Assembly (NCBI RefSeq): GCF_900119915.1
Contig: NZ_LT635455.1
Location: 1,984,001-2,048,000, forward strand
Direction of reading: 5' to 3'
DNA from: Olsenella timonensis
GTDB lineage: Bacteria > Actinomycetota > Coriobacteriia > Coriobacteriales > Atopobiaceae
Length of the DNA stretch: 64,000 bases
Shown piece after piece: positions 1 to 11,409 of this stretch (within the stretch, counting starts at the first letter, position 1; each line of letters begins with the position of its first letter). Position numbers and translations under genes: made by a program. Below the pieces are notes generated by a model. The model was not told the DNA's origin and made no database searches. It saw nothing but the letters and a program-made list of their open reading frames with translations.

Positions 1-58
1 GTCCCCGAAAAGAATAATCGCCCCAGCGGCGACTCGGCTAACGCTGGGGCGACTATTG
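1..58 (-). terminator. Terminator downstream of tRNA-Ile
   Basis: Perfect 10-bp arms CGCCCCAGCG and CGCTGGGGCG (about 27-36 and 43-52) form a stem that extends by several more A/T pairs with one mismatch. Read on the minus strand, the hairpin lies just past the tRNA 3' end and is followed by ATTATTCTTTTC. That is the layout of an intrinsic terminator for the leftward tRNA transcript. Confidence 0.6.
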
Positions 59-66
59 TCAGGAAG

Positions 67-143
67 TGGTGGGCCTGACAAGGTTCGAACTTGTGACCTC
101 CCGGTTATCAGCCGGACGCTCTGACCAACTGAGCTACAGGCCC
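67..143 (-). tRNA. tRNA-Ile (anticodon GAT)
   Basis: On the minus strand the sequence starts GGGCCTG at 143 and ends CAGGCCC-A-CCA at 67, so the acceptor stem pairs fully and the CCA tail is encoded. The D-loop has the usual AGCTCAG...GGTC pattern, the anticodon loop reads CTGATAA (anticodon GAT), and the T-arm contains GTTCGAA. The length is 77 nt including CCA. A hairpin terminator follows. The gene stands alone in the window, with no adjacent rRNA visible. Confidence 0.95.
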
Positions 144-282
144 AACGCAAGGAGATATATTACACAGCACCCGGGCGTCGGTCAACGCCTTTTTTGCAAT
201 TTTCCGACAAGTCGTTGCCGGAGGTTGCCAAACACGGCGTGATGGGTAGGATATCCGAGCAAGGCGCGTCGAGAGGAGCTTC

Positions 283-819
283 GTGTCGCTGAGAGTCGTC
301 GACATAGAGAGTGTCATCGTGGGCGAGGGCCCGATCGCCTCGCTCGTCGTGCTGCGCACGCGCGACGAGGCGGGGGAGCCGGCCTCCCGGCAGCTGCCCA
401 TCCGCATCGGCTCGTTCGAGGCGACCGCCATCACGATGGGGGTCCACGGCCGTCCCGGCGGCCGCCCCATGACGCACGACCTGCTCGGGTCCGTGATCGC
501 GGGACTGGGGGCGAGGTGCGCTGAGGTGCGCATCACGGCGGTCCAGGGAACCACGTTCTTTGCCCAGGTCGTGCTCGAGCGGCAGGACGGCGAGCGCGTC
601 TTCCTGGACGCCCGGCCCTCCGACGCGCTCGCGGTCGCGGTGCGCGAGGGGGTCACGATCTACGCCGACGACTCGGTGCTCGACGCAGCCGCGCTGCCAG
701 ACTTCCGCGGCGTCGAGCGCGACGAGGAGGCCCACGAGCTCGAGGAGTTCCACGCCTTCGTGGAGGGCCTCTCCCCGGAGGACTTCAACGTGACCCACGG
801 CGAGAAGGACGGCGAGTAG
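283..819 (+). CDS. Bifunctional nuclease family protein (DUF151/BFN)
   Basis: This 178-residue protein has the single compact DUF151 domain of the bifunctional nuclease family. Recognisable blocks are the LPIRIG strand (about 39-44), the H-D-L-L segment (about 65-68) and the FLDARPSDALAVAVR helix region (about 107-121). The acidic C-terminal tail (about 140-178) is typical of actinobacterial members. Some plant homologues have RNase and DNase activity; the bacterial role is not established. The start is GTG, chosen because GAGAGGAG lies about 5 nt upstream. The gene is monocistronic and converges on gyrA across a shared hairpin terminator. Confidence 0.85.
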   Translation: MSLRVVDIESVIVGEGPIASLVVLRTRDEAGEPASRQLPIRIGSFEATAITMGVHGRPGGRPMTHDLLGSVIAGLGARCAEVRITAVQGTTFFAQVVLERQDGERVFLDARPSDALAVAVREGVTIYADDSVLDAAALPDFRGVERDEEAHELEEFHAFVEGLSPEDFNVTHGEKDGE

Positions 820-870
820 AGCCGCGTCGCCACGCGGCGCGGGGCCGAGAAGGTACAGCAGCGAGAAAGA

Positions 871-903
871 GGGCGCCCGGCATTTTGCAGCCGGGCGCCC
901 TTG
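871..903. terminator. Bidirectional terminator between the BFN gene and gyrA
   Basis: GGGCGCCCGGC and GCCGGGCGCCC (871-881 and 890-900) are perfect 11-bp arms around an 8-nt loop. The hairpin sits between two convergent genes and probably stops transcription from both sides, although the T-tracts are short. Confidence 0.7.
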
Positions 904-908
904 CGTTG

Positions 909-3653
<2,745 letters not shown>

Positions 3654-3682
3654 GTGTGGCCTTTCTCTTCGGGTGGGTCAAT

Positions 3683-3713
3683 CGGTCAAAAGGGGACAGT
3701 CCCCTTTTGACCG
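3683..3713. repeat. 31-bp near-perfect palindrome between gyrB and gyrA
   Basis: Arms CGGTCAAAAGGGGA and TCCCCTTTTGACCG (3683-3696 and 3700-3713) are perfect reverse complements around the 3-nt loop CAG. The element touches the gyrB stop codon and precedes gyrA. It looks like a REP-type intergenic palindrome; it could attenuate gyrA transcription or stabilise gyrB mRNA. No second copy was seen in this window. Confidence 0.75.
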
Positions 3714-5753
3714 TTAGGCGTCGAGGAAGCGGGCGTCGTGCGCGTGCTTCTCTATGTAGCTGCGGCGGTACTCGACCTGGTTGCCCATGAGCTCGCGGAC
3801 GGCGCGGTCGGCCATGGCGGCGTCCTCGATGGTCACCCGCTGCAGGATGCGCGTCTTGGGGTCCATCGTGGTGCTCGCCAGCTGCTTGGGGTCCATCTCG
3901 CCCAGGCCCTTGTAGCGCTGGACCGAGTAGCCCTTGCGACGGCGGCCCGACCCCTTGATGGCGGCCTGGGACTTCGCGTCGGCCTCGTCCTCCTCGTTGG
4001 GGTTGAGACCGAGCTCCCGGATCGAGCGGTTCAGGATCTCGTCCTCGGGGGTCTTGCCGTCGGGGTAGACGTAGTGGATCTTGTTGCGCACCTTGATGCC
4101 GAAGATCGGCGGCGTGGCGATGTAGACGTAGCCGGCGTCGATGAGCGGGCGCATGTACTTGTAGAAGAAGGTCATCAGCAGGATGCGGATGTGCGCGCCG
4201 TCGACGTCGGCGTCGGTCATGATGATGATCTTGTGGTAGCGGGCCTTGGAGAGGTCGAAGTCGCCGCCGTCGCCCGACCCGGTGGTCACGCCGGTGCCGA
4301 TCGCGGTGATGAGCGCCTGGATCGTGTCGGACGAGAAGGCGCGATGGTCGCCGACGCGCTCCACGTTGAGGATCTTGCCGCGCAGCGGCAGGATGGCCTG
4401 GATGTCGCGGCGCCGGCCGTCCTTGGCCGAGCCGCCGGCGGAGTCGCCCTCCACGATGAAGAGCTCGGTCATCTCGGGGTCGCGCACCGAGCAGTCGGCG
4501 AGCTTGCCGGGCAGGGCAGCGGACTCCAGCAGGCTCTTGCGGCGCGTGGCCTGGCGCGCCTTCTGCGCGGCGAGGCGGCCCTTGGCGGCCTGGGACGCCT
4601 TCTTCAGGATCTCCTTGGCCTGGTTGGGGTGCTCCTCCAGGTACTCCGCGAGGCCCTGCGACACGATGCGGTTGGTGAGCGTGCGCATGTACGAGCTGCC
4701 GAGCTTGGCCTTGGTCTGACCCTCGAACTGCGGGTCGGGGAGCTTGACCGAGATGACCGCCGTCAGGCCCTCGCGGATGTCCCCGCCCTCGAGGTTGGGG
4801 TCCTTCTCCTTGATGATGTTCTGGCGGCGCCCGTAGTCGTTGACCACCTTGGTGAGGGCCGTGCGGAAGCCCTCGAGGTGCATGCCGCCCTCCTCGGTGT
4901 AGATGTCGTTGGCGAAGGAGAGCGTGCGCTCCGAGTAGCCGGTGTTCCACTGCAGGGCCACCTCGACCTCGCCCATCTGGGTCTCGGGGGCGTCCGCGGC
5001 GGAGCGGCCCTCGATGTAGATCGGGCGGGAGAGCCCGGGCAGGATGTCCTTCTCGGCGTTGAGGAACTTCACGAAGTCGATGATGCCGCCGGCGTAGCAG
5101 AACTCCTCGGTGCGCGGGACCAGCTCGCGCTCGTCGACCAGCACGATCTTGAGGTTCTTGTTGAGGAACGCCGTCTCCTGGAGGTGGTCGTGAAGCGTGT
5201 CGAAGTCGTAGGTCGTGGTCTCGAAGATCTCCTCGTCGGGCCAGAAGGTGATCGAGGTGCCCGTTGCCTTGGAGGTGCCGACCTCCTTCATCTTCTGCAC
5301 GGTCTTGCCGCGCTCGAAGACCATCTCGTAAACCTTGCCGTCGCGGCGCACGCGGGCGACGAGCCTCTTGGACAGCGCGTTCACGACGGACACGCCCACG
5401 CCGTGGAGGCCGCCGGACACCTTGTAGGCGTTGTTGTCAAACTTGCCTCCCGCGTGGAGGATGGTAAGGACAACCTCGAGCGTGGGGATCCGCTTGACGG
5501 GGTGGCGCTCCACGGGGATGCCGCGGCCGTTGTCGTCGACGGTGATGGAGTTGTCCGGGTGGACGGTCACCTTGATCTTGGTGCAGAACCCGGCCATCGC
5601 CTCGTCGACGGAGTTGTCCACGATCTCCCACACCAGGTGGTGCAGGCCCGCCGCCGACGTCGTGCCGATGTACATGCCCGGGCGCTTGCGAACCGCCTCG
5701 AGGCCCTCAAGGATCTTGATCTCACCGGCACCGTACTCGTTCTTCTTTTCCAC
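3714..5753 (-). CDS. gyrB: DNA gyrase subunit B
   Basis: GyrB is the ATPase subunit of gyrase. Visible are the GHKL ATP site (E-I-V-D-N-S-V-D-E-A near the N-terminus, DNGRGIPV, and GGLHGVGVSVVNALS), the transducer, and the Toprim domain with EGDSAGGSAK and the DADVDGAHI metal motif. The C-terminal MDPKQL...RRSYIEKHA segment is also typical. The second of two close GTG codons (5753, 679 aa) is preferred because GGAGG sits 8 nt upstream; the first (5759) is too close to it. The frame stays open further upstream to 5810. Arg at the E. coli Lys447 position (PLRGKILNVE) is common in Actinobacteria and is not taken as a resistance change. Confidence 0.97.
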   Translation of the reverse strand: MEKKNEYGAGEIKILEGLEAVRKRPGMYIGTTSAAGLHHLVWEIVDNSVDEAMAGFCTKIKVTVHPDNSITVDDNGRGIPVERHPVKRIPTLEVVLTILHAGGKFDNNAYKVSGGLHGVGVSVVNALSKRLVARVRRDGKVYEMVFERGKTVQKMKEVGTSKATGTSITFWPDEEIFETTTYDFDTLHDHLQETAFLNKNLKIVLVDERELVPRTEEFCYAGGIIDFVKFLNAEKDILPGLSRPIYIEGRSAADAPETQMGEVEVALQWNTGYSERTLSFANDIYTEEGGMHLEGFRTALTKVVNDYGRRQNIIKEKDPNLEGGDIREGLTAVISVKLPDPQFEGQTKAKLGSSYMRTLTNRIVSQGLAEYLEEHPNQAKEILKKASQAAKGRLAAQKARQATRRKSLLESAALPGKLADCSVRDPEMTELFIVEGDSAGGSAKDGRRRDIQAILPLRGKILNVERVGDHRAFSSDTIQALITAIGTGVTTGSGDGGDFDLSKARYHKIIIMTDADVDGAHIRILLMTFFYKYMRPLIDAGYVYIATPPIFGIKVRNKIHYVYPDGKTPEDEILNRSIRELGLNPNEEDEADAKSQAAIKGSGRRRKGYSVQRYKGLGEMDPKQLASTTMDPKTRILQRVTIEDAAMADRAVRELMGNQVEYRRSYIEKHAHDARFLDA

Positions 5754-5872
5754 GCTCACATCCTCCCCTGCAAGGGTGTATTTTCGTTCGGCCGGAGCCA
5801 AAACTAGCATAGACCGAACGATAATAGCGCTTGTGAGGCTGTGAGAGGCTCTCTGAGGGCGGCTTCAACAAA

Positions 5873-6403
5873 TTAGCTATGTTGTTCGCTCTGCGCGCGA
5901 TACGACGCGCTCATCGCCCGAGAGACGCTGTCCCTTAGGGACTCGGGGAGCTGGGAGCAGAGGGCGGACACCTCCCGGCGCTCGGCCTCGCTGAGCTCGC
6001 GGGGCGCGGGACGCGGGGCCTGCCCCGTGCGCGGGCGCGGGGGTGCCGCCTTCTGCTGTCTGGACCTGCGGAAGGAGATGCGCGAGAAGCGCAGCCCAGC
6101 CGTCTCGAGGCGGGCGAGGTACACCTCGCGGTTGGCCGAGAAGTCCGTGAGGTACGCGGCGGAGTCGACGTAGACCGTGAGCTCAGGGTCACTGGCGCCG
6201 CGGCGGGGCGCGACGACGTAGACGCCTGTCGTGTGGGCGCGCTCGACGTCGCCGTTGACCTCGCTCCAGGCGATCCACGCCGCGTTGGCCGCCGCGCGCT
6301 CGGGAGAGCTCCCCAGCCTCCTGACCTCGTCCCCGACGAGGCCCGAGAGGCTCCTGCCCCCCTCCTCGCGGCGGCGCACCTCCCCCGTCAGCTCGTCAGC
6401 CAC
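5873..6403 (-). CDS. dciA: DciA-like DUF721 protein
   Basis: This 176-residue protein has the DUF721 fold: helices followed by the strand run LTVYVDSAAYLTDFSANREVYL and a basic stretch (RFSRISFRRSRQQK). Proteins of this family (DciA) help load the replicative helicase DnaB in bacteria that lack DnaC. Its place between recF and gyrB is the usual actinobacterial one and supports a replication role. The start is GTG at 6403 (TTG at 6406 is possible). It overlaps the recF stop by several bases, so the two are probably translationally coupled. Confidence 0.8.
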   Translation of the reverse strand: MADELTGEVRRREEGGRSLSGLVGDEVRRLGSSPERAAANAAWIAWSEVNGDVERAHTTGVYVVAPRRGASDPELTVYVDSAAYLTDFSANREVYLARLETAGLRFSRISFRRSRQQKAAPPRPRTGQAPRPAPRELSEAERREVSALCSQLPESLRDSVSRAMSASYRAQSEQHS

Positions 6404-7484
6404 CAAAGTCCACCACCTTTGCCGCGTCCAAGAGCGCGGGCGAGAAGTACCCGAGGTTCGTCGTGGTCACGACCGTCTGTATCCCCTCGTCCACGAAGCG
6501 GACCACCGCCTCGCGGCGGCTCTCGTCAAGCTCGCTCATCACGTCGTCGAGCAGGAGGACGGGGCGGCCGCCGAGGATCTCCCCGGCGAGCTCGACCTCG
6601 GCCATCTTGAGCGCCAGCACGACGGAGCGCTGCTGTCCCTGGGAGGCGAAGGCGCGGGCGTCGCGGCCGCCGACGACAAACGAGACGTCGTCTCGGTGCG
6701 GGCCCGCACAGGTCTGCTGGCGTCGCAGGTCCTCCGCGCGGCCGCGCTCGAGGCGATCGAGGAACACGTCCCGCAGCTCGTCCCTCCCCATCTCGCAGAG
6801 CCCGTCGCCGAGGGTGCAGACATAGGAGCACGACAGCTCCTCGCCGCCCGAGATGACCCCGTATGCCTCCGCGACCTTCTCGGCGAGACGACCGAACAGC
6901 CTGAGGCGCGCGGCGAGCAGCGTCGCCCCGCCGAGCGCCACCGACGCGTCCCAGGCGTCCAGCAGCGCGGGGTCGGGGCGGTCCTCGCGCAGCAGGCGGT
7001 TTCGCTGGTCAACGGAGCGCTGATACTCGGCCAGGACGTGCGCGTAGCCGCGGCTCACCTGCCTCCCGAGCAGGTCGAGCTCCTCGCGCCGCTGGCTCGC
7101 CCCCCGCTTGACCAGCGCGAGGTCGTCGGGCGAGAAGAGCACGGAGGGCAGCGCCTCGGGCATGTCGGCCGCGCGCACGCGCTTGCCGTTGCGGGAGAAC
7201 CGCCGGACGCCGGCCGCGGCGTCGAGGCGATGGTCGACCACGCGACCGTCCCCGACGAGCCGCGCGTCGATGCGCGCCGACGAGGCCCCCTCGCGCACGA
7301 GCTGCAGCGGGGTCGGCCTGCGAAACGACGCCCCCGACGTCAGGAGCTGCACCGCCTCGACCGTGTTGGTCTTCCCGACCGCGTTGGGACCCACGAGCAC
7401 GGTCACGGCGGGAGACAGCGTCAGGTCGAGCCGCTCGAAGTTGCGGAAGTCGCGCAGCGTCACGTCTGTGACGAGAAGCCCCAT
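6396..7484 (-). CDS. recF: DNA replication/repair protein RecF
   Basis: RecF is an SMC-like ATPase that loads RecA at gaps through RecOR. The N-terminus has the strand-loop LRDFRNFERLDL and Walker A GPNAVGKTN. The C-terminal signature has SQGQQRSVVLALKMAE followed by the Walker B LLLDDVMSELDESRR. At about 362 aa it has normal family length. ATG at 7484 is chosen; a GTG three codons earlier abuts the dnaN stop and cannot be excluded. It lies in the dnaA-dnaN-recF-dciA-gyrBA series. Confidence 0.95.
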   Translation of the reverse strand: MGLLVTDVTLRDFRNFERLDLTLSPAVTVLVGPNAVGKTNTVEAVQLLTSGASFRRPTPLQLVREGASSARIDARLVGDGRVVDHRLDAAAGVRRFSRNGKRVRAADMPEALPSVLFSPDDLALVKRGASQRREELDLLGRQVSRGYAHVLAEYQRSVDQRNRLLREDRPDPALLDAWDASVALGGATLLAARLRLFGRLAEKVAEAYGVISGGEELSCSYVCTLGDGLCEMGRDELRDVFLDRLERGRAEDLRRQQTCAGPHRDDVSFVVGGRDARAFASQGQQRSVVLALKMAEVELAGEILGGRPVLLLDDVMSELDESRREAVVRFVDEGIQTVVTTTNLGYFSPALLDAAKVVDFGG

Positions 7485-7493
7485 CCGGCGCAC

Positions 7494-8594
7494 CTAGAGG
7501 CGGATCGGCATGAGCAGGTAGAGGTAGTTGACCTTGCCGTTGCTCTTGAAGATGCCCGGCTGCGTCGACCCCTGGAGCTCCAGGCGCACCTCACCCGCGT
7601 CGGCGACGGCGTTCACGCAGTCGAAGACGTAGTGGTAGTTGAGGCCGATCGCGAGGCTCTGCCCCTCGACCTCGCAGGGGAGCGTCTCGGAGGACTCGCC
7701 CTGCTCGGGGGAGCGCGCCGAGAGGCGCACCAGCCCGCCGTCGGCGTCCACGTCAAAGCGGATGGAGGCGTTCTGCTGGGCGATGACCGAGACGCGCTTG
7801 AGGGCCGCGGAGAACTCCGCCACGTCCAAGGTCACCGCGGTCGAGCAGGTGGACGAGATGAGCTGTCGCCAGGAGGGGAAGTTCCCCTCGAGCAGGCGCG
7901 TCACGAACGTCGTGGTCCCGAACGAGAAGACCGCCTGGTTGTCGGCCGTCCCGATCGAGATGGTGTCGGTCACGGAGGGCATGGCGAGCACGTCATGGAA
8001 CACCTGGCCGCCGATGACCGAGCAGAACGGCTCGTCGGGCGCGGCGTCGACGGAGGAGTCGCACACGGCGAGGCGGATCGTGTCGGTCGCCACCATGCGG
8101 ATCGTGTTGTCCTCGACGGTGAGCTGGATGCCCTGCAGGTACTGACGCGTGGTCTCCTTCGACGTGACGCGGTAGACCTTGTCCACCATGCGGGTGAGCA
8201 GCTCGCTCGGCAGCTCGATCGTGCGCTCGGGCCTGATCTCGGGGAAGGCGGGCCAGTCGGCGGCGCGCAGCGTGTTGAGCCTGAAGGTGGACTTCGCACA
8301 GGAGATCGTCACCAGGTGGTCCTCGTCCTCGAAGGAGACCGCCGCGTCGGGCAGGGTCTTCACGATGTTGGTGAGCACCTTGCCCGACACCACCGTCTCG
8401 CCGTCCTCCTCGACGTTTGCCGGAACGAGGTGGCGGATCGAGATGGAGAGGTTGTTGGTCTGGAGCTCGAGGGTTCCGTCGGCGGCGCGGAGGTAGATGC
8501 CCGAGAGGATCGGGAGGGTCGAGTTCCCGCCCATGCCCTTGGCCACGACCGAGATGGCCTTCATGAGCGACGACTGGCTGACGGTGAACTTCAT
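7494..8594 (-). CDS. dnaN: DNA polymerase III beta subunit (sliding clamp)
   Basis: This 366-residue protein has the three-fold repeated clamp domain. The N-terminal MKFTVSQSSLMKAISVV, the central LLEGNFPSWRQLI block and the C-terminal YLLMPIRL ending are all diagnostic. It dimerises as a ring around DNA and tethers polymerase III. A 238-bp gap separates it from dnaA; recF follows almost without a gap. Confidence 0.97.
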   Translation of the reverse strand: MKFTVSQSSLMKAISVVAKGMGGNSTLPILSGIYLRAADGTLELQTNNLSISIRHLVPANVEEDGETVVSGKVLTNIVKTLPDAAVSFEDEDHLVTISCAKSTFRLNTLRAADWPAFPEIRPERTIELPSELLTRMVDKVYRVTSKETTRQYLQGIQLTVEDNTIRMVATDTIRLAVCDSSVDAAPDEPFCSVIGGQVFHDVLAMPSVTDTISIGTADNQAVFSFGTTTFVTRLLEGNFPSWRQLISSTCSTAVTLDVAEFSAALKRVSVIAQQNASIRFDVDADGGLVRLSARSPEQGESSETLPCEVEGQSLAIGLNYHYVFDCVNAVADAGEVRLELQGSTQPGIFKSNGKVNYLYLLMPIRL

Positions 8595-8832
8595 GGCTGC
8601 CCCTTCTTCTATATCTAATAAAGAGAACTAAAGAACAGTAGTAGTAATAGGGTCTGTAGAAAAGAAGACAACTCAGAGGACGACCAGCTCAGGACTCCCT
8701 TCCCTCTCCCTCCGGTGACGACGCCCGCTCGACACGAATCTACAGCGCCCGTCGGGCGGCAGGGGCCGTCGACAGACCGCCCCGGCTTTTCCACACCTTT
8801 CGACAACCTTCCCACACACTTGTCCACCAGCC
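8595..8832. other. dnaA-dnaN intergenic gap with DnaA-box-like 9-mers
   Basis: This 238-bp gap holds no gene. It contains TGTAGAAAA at 8655-8663 (reverse complement TTTTCTACA) and TTTTCCACA at 8787-8795, both fitting TTWTCNACA. Poorer CCACA-containing sites follow at about 8808-8828. The dnaN promoter must also lie here. It may be part of a split origin together with the gap upstream of rpmH. Confidence 0.5.
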
Positions 8833-10407
8833 TCACGCATTGCCGGTTATCGACTCGCGAAGCTGCATCAGCCGGTCGTAGAAGGTCTTGTCCTCGCGCT
8901 TGGCCTCGTCGACCACGCTGATGCTGTGCATGACGGTCGCGTGGCTGCGCCCGCCGAAGTGCTTGCCGATGTCCGCGAGCGTGCGGTCGCACAGCTCGCG
9001 AGAGAGCCAGATGGCAACGTGCCGGGCCTCCATGAGGCCCTTGTGGCGCTTGTTGCCCACGAGGCTGGAGTGGTCGATGTCATAGAACTTCTCGACCGCG
9101 CGCTGCACGTCCTCTATCGAGACCGCGCGGCCGGCGCTCGGCCAGCACTCGCGCGCGACGGACTCTATCTCGTCGCGCGTGAGCTCCTCGCCCCGCCGCT
9201 CCGCCGCCGTGGCGGCGAAGAGGCAGCGCTGGCAGAAGCCCTCGATGACGCGGATGTTGGTGCCGGCCCGCTCGGCCATGTAGCTCACGGCCTCCGGCGG
9301 GACCGTGCCGGTGAGTCCCGCCACGTTCTCGCGCAGCGCGTCCTCGCGCATGCGCCCGCAGAAGGTCTCGATGAGGCGCAGCTTGAGCTCGTAGCTCGGC
9401 ACCTGGATCGGTGTGGTGAACCCAGACGAGAGGCGGCTCGTGATGCGCTCGTCGAACCCGTCCTTGCCCATGCCGAGCTGTGCCGGCGTGCGGTCGGCGG
9501 CGAGCACGATCTGCTTGCCGTTGGCGATGAGCTCGTTGAACGTGTCGAAGAAGAAGCCCACGGTGCCCGCCTTGCCGGCCATCTTCTGGATGTCGTCGAT
9601 GATGAGGACGTCGATGTCGGCGTAGTTCTGGCGCAGGACGGAGGCCGCGGAGCGCTCGGAGTGGCGCATGGCCTCGGTGTAGTCGGTTATGAACGACGAG
9701 GAGTCGCGGTAGACGCACAGGCGCGACGGGTCGTTCCTCGCCACGTAGTTCTGGATGGCGCGCAGCAGGTGCGTCTTGCCGAGGCCGCTCTTGCCATAGA
9801 TGAACAGCGGGTTGTAGGTGCTGTTCATGCCGTTTGCCACCTGGAGCGCCGCCTGGTAGGCGATGTCGTTCTCCTCGCCCCGCACGAAGCGCTCGAAGGT
9901 GAGCTTCGAGGTGGCCTGCGAGATGTCCTCGACGAGCGGGTTGTTCCTCCGCCTTCTCGCCGCGGCCTCGCGCATCTCCTCGTCGCTCGGCTCAGCCCAG
10001 GTGTCCTCGGCCATCCTCCGCGCCGTCGGACCGTCCCAGGAGGGCCTGCCGTCGCCGGTCTCCGCCGTCCAGCTGTCCACCTCCGCACGCGACATGCTCG
10101 AGGGGGTGTGCGCCGTCGCGGCCGCAGACGAGGAGGGGGCAAAGCCGACCTCGAGCCGCATGGGCTCGAAGGCCGCCCGGGAGAGGCACTCCTCTATGAC
10201 GGGGGCGTTCTTGGAGACGGTCTTGAGAACGAGCCTCATGGGGGTCTCGAGGCGCAGCGTCGCGTTGCCCATGCTGACGGGGGTGCAGTTCCTCAGCATG
10301 GCGAGCGTCGCCTCGGGGAGGTCGTGCGAGGCCAGAAGGTCGAGCGTGTCCTGCCAGAGCGCCTCGGCGTCCGACTCGAGGGGAAGGTCCATGATCGTGC
10401 TTCTCAT
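8833..10407 (-). CDS. dnaA: Chromosomal replication initiator DnaA
   Basis: DnaA (524 aa) is the initiator. Domain I lies at about 1-90, followed by a variable linker to about 165. The AAA+ domain has Walker A GKSGLGKT (about 201-208) and Walker B VLIIDDIQ. Domain IV contains the helix-turn-helix signature around FGGRSHATVMHS. E. coli has GRDHTTVLHA there, so the base-contacting Asp-His-Thr is Ser-His-Ala here. This fits a diverged DnaA box. The first ATG is used; ATG at 10392 is an alternative. Two DnaA-box-like 9-mers lie in the 60 bp upstream and suggest autoregulation. Confidence 0.97.
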   Translation of the reverse strand: MRSTIMDLPLESDAEALWQDTLDLLASHDLPEATLAMLRNCTPVSMGNATLRLETPMRLVLKTVSKNAPVIEECLSRAAFEPMRLEVGFAPSSSAAATAHTPSSMSRAEVDSWTAETGDGRPSWDGPTARRMAEDTWAEPSDEEMREAAARRRRNNPLVEDISQATSKLTFERFVRGEENDIAYQAALQVANGMNSTYNPLFIYGKSGLGKTHLLRAIQNYVARNDPSRLCVYRDSSSFITDYTEAMRHSERSAASVLRQNYADIDVLIIDDIQKMAGKAGTVGFFFDTFNELIANGKQIVLAADRTPAQLGMGKDGFDERITSRLSSGFTTPIQVPSYELKLRLIETFCGRMREDALRENVAGLTGTVPPEAVSYMAERAGTNIRVIEGFCQRCLFAATAAERRGEELTRDEIESVARECWPSAGRAVSIEDVQRAVEKFYDIDHSSLVGNKRHKGLMEARHVAIWLSRELCDRTLADIGKHFGGRSHATVMHSISVVDEAKREDKTFYDRLMQLRESITGNA

Positions 10408-10467
10408 TCTCGAATGTTGAAAACGGAAGCTACAGTATAGCGATTGTTGATAACTTCTCGCCGAGAC
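10408..10467. promoter_or_regulatory. DnaA-box-like sites upstream of dnaA
   Basis: TGTTGAAAA (10415-10423, reverse complement TTTTCAACA) and TGTTGATAA (10445-10453, reverse complement TTATCAACA) lie directly upstream of dnaA. The second differs from the E. coli consensus TTATCCACA at one base. They are likely DnaA binding sites that control dnaA expression. Confidence 0.5.
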
Positions 10468-11409
10468 TTAGACGAACGAGCGGCCGATGCCGGTCAGGCG
10501 ATACTTCTGCCCGTCCTTCATGACGAGCCCCTGGGCCGCGAGCGCCGCGAGCGTGCGCGACCAGGTGGCGGCGGACGACCCGTAGGCCCGCACGAGGTCG
10601 GTGGGACCGCAGCTCTCGTGGGCGGCGAGGTGGCCCAGGGCCTGGGCGGCGCGATCGTCGAGGCTGACCTGGGGCACGGCCGCCGGCTGCGGGGGCGCGG
10701 GGACCGGCGGCACCTGGTAGGCGGGGTATGCGGGAACCGTCGCCGCGGCGGGCCAGGGGTAGGGCTGGCCCCATGTGACCTGCTGGCCCCAGGGGGTCTG
10801 CTGGGGCAGCGGGGCCTGGCCGACCTGTGGGGTCGGCCCCGGGGTGCCCACGTCCTCCGCGCCCGAGATGGCGCGCGCCTCCTCGCGCGGGCGGGTGGAT
10901 ATGGTGACGACGGTGCCTCCCGAGATGTTGTCCTCGACCTCCAGGCTCCCGCCCTTGTCGGCCATGTACTGCTGCACGTAGGGCAGGCCGCTCCCCACCC
11001 CGCGGATGTAGCGCTTCATCTCCTCGGTCGCCGACGACGTGCCGTACTCGAGCGCGAGCGACTTCTCCCGTATGCCCGGTCCCTGGTCGGAGAAGCGGAT
11101 GGTGTTGCCCTGGTCGAGAATCGTGATCGTGGGTGCCTGGAAGTAGGCGTGGATGAAGTTCTCCACTATCTCTCGTATGACCATGAACGGGACGCTGCCC
11201 CCCTGCTCCCGCACGAGCCGGCTCACCGTCGCCGTGATCTCCTCAAGGTAGGCGCGCACCTCCTGGGGCTCAACCTCGACGACGCGCGGCGCCGCGGAGG
11301 CGTCGTCGTAGACGGCTATGCGCGCGGGATGCTTGACCTCGAGCGGCTCGGCGTCGTCCCCGGGGGCGGCCGCGCCGTTCTCGACGAACGGGTAGAAGTC
11401 CCTCGCCAC
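10468..11409 (-). CDS. GHKL-type ATP-binding protein with C-terminal winged helix
   Basis: The protein has about 313 residues from GTG at 11409, which has AGGGGAG just upstream; ATG at 11427 is an alternative. The central part is a GHKL/HATPase_c domain with N-box IREIVENFIHAYF, G1 box DQGPGI and G2 box GVGSGLPYVQQYM, resembling SpoIIAB/RsbW anti-sigma kinases more than sensor histidine kinases. A Pro/Gln-rich linker with repeated WGQ follows. The last 65 residues look like a winged helix (LGHLAAHESCGPTDLVRAYG onward). It lies between dnaA and the likely oriC. The function is unknown; it could be an anti-sigma-type switch or a DNA-bound ATPase acting near the origin. Confidence 0.7.
   Translation of the reverse strand: MARDFYPFVENGAAAPGDDAEPLEVKHPARIAVYDDASAAPRVVEVEPQEVRAYLEEITATVSRLVREQGGSVPFMVIREIVENFIHAYFQAPTITILDQGNTIRFSDQGPGIREKSLALEYGTSSATEEMKRYIRGVGSGLPYVQQYMADKGGSLEVEDNISGGTVVTISTRPREEARAISGAEDVGTPGPTPQVGQAPLPQQTPWGQQVTWGQPYPWPAAATVPAYPAYQVPPVPAPPQPAAVPQVSLDDRAAQALGHLAAHESCGPTDLVRAYGSSAATWSRTLAALAAQGLVMKDGQKYRLTGIGRSFV

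Noticed and set aside
4370-4400. GyrB Lys447-to-Arg quinolone change
   Set aside because: PLRGKI is the normal sequence in other Actinobacteria, so Arg here is not evidence of resistance.
5714-5810. N-terminally extended GyrB start at 5810
   Set aside because: The extension has no ribosome-binding site, while GTG 5753 has GGAGG 8 nt upstream and matches the family start.
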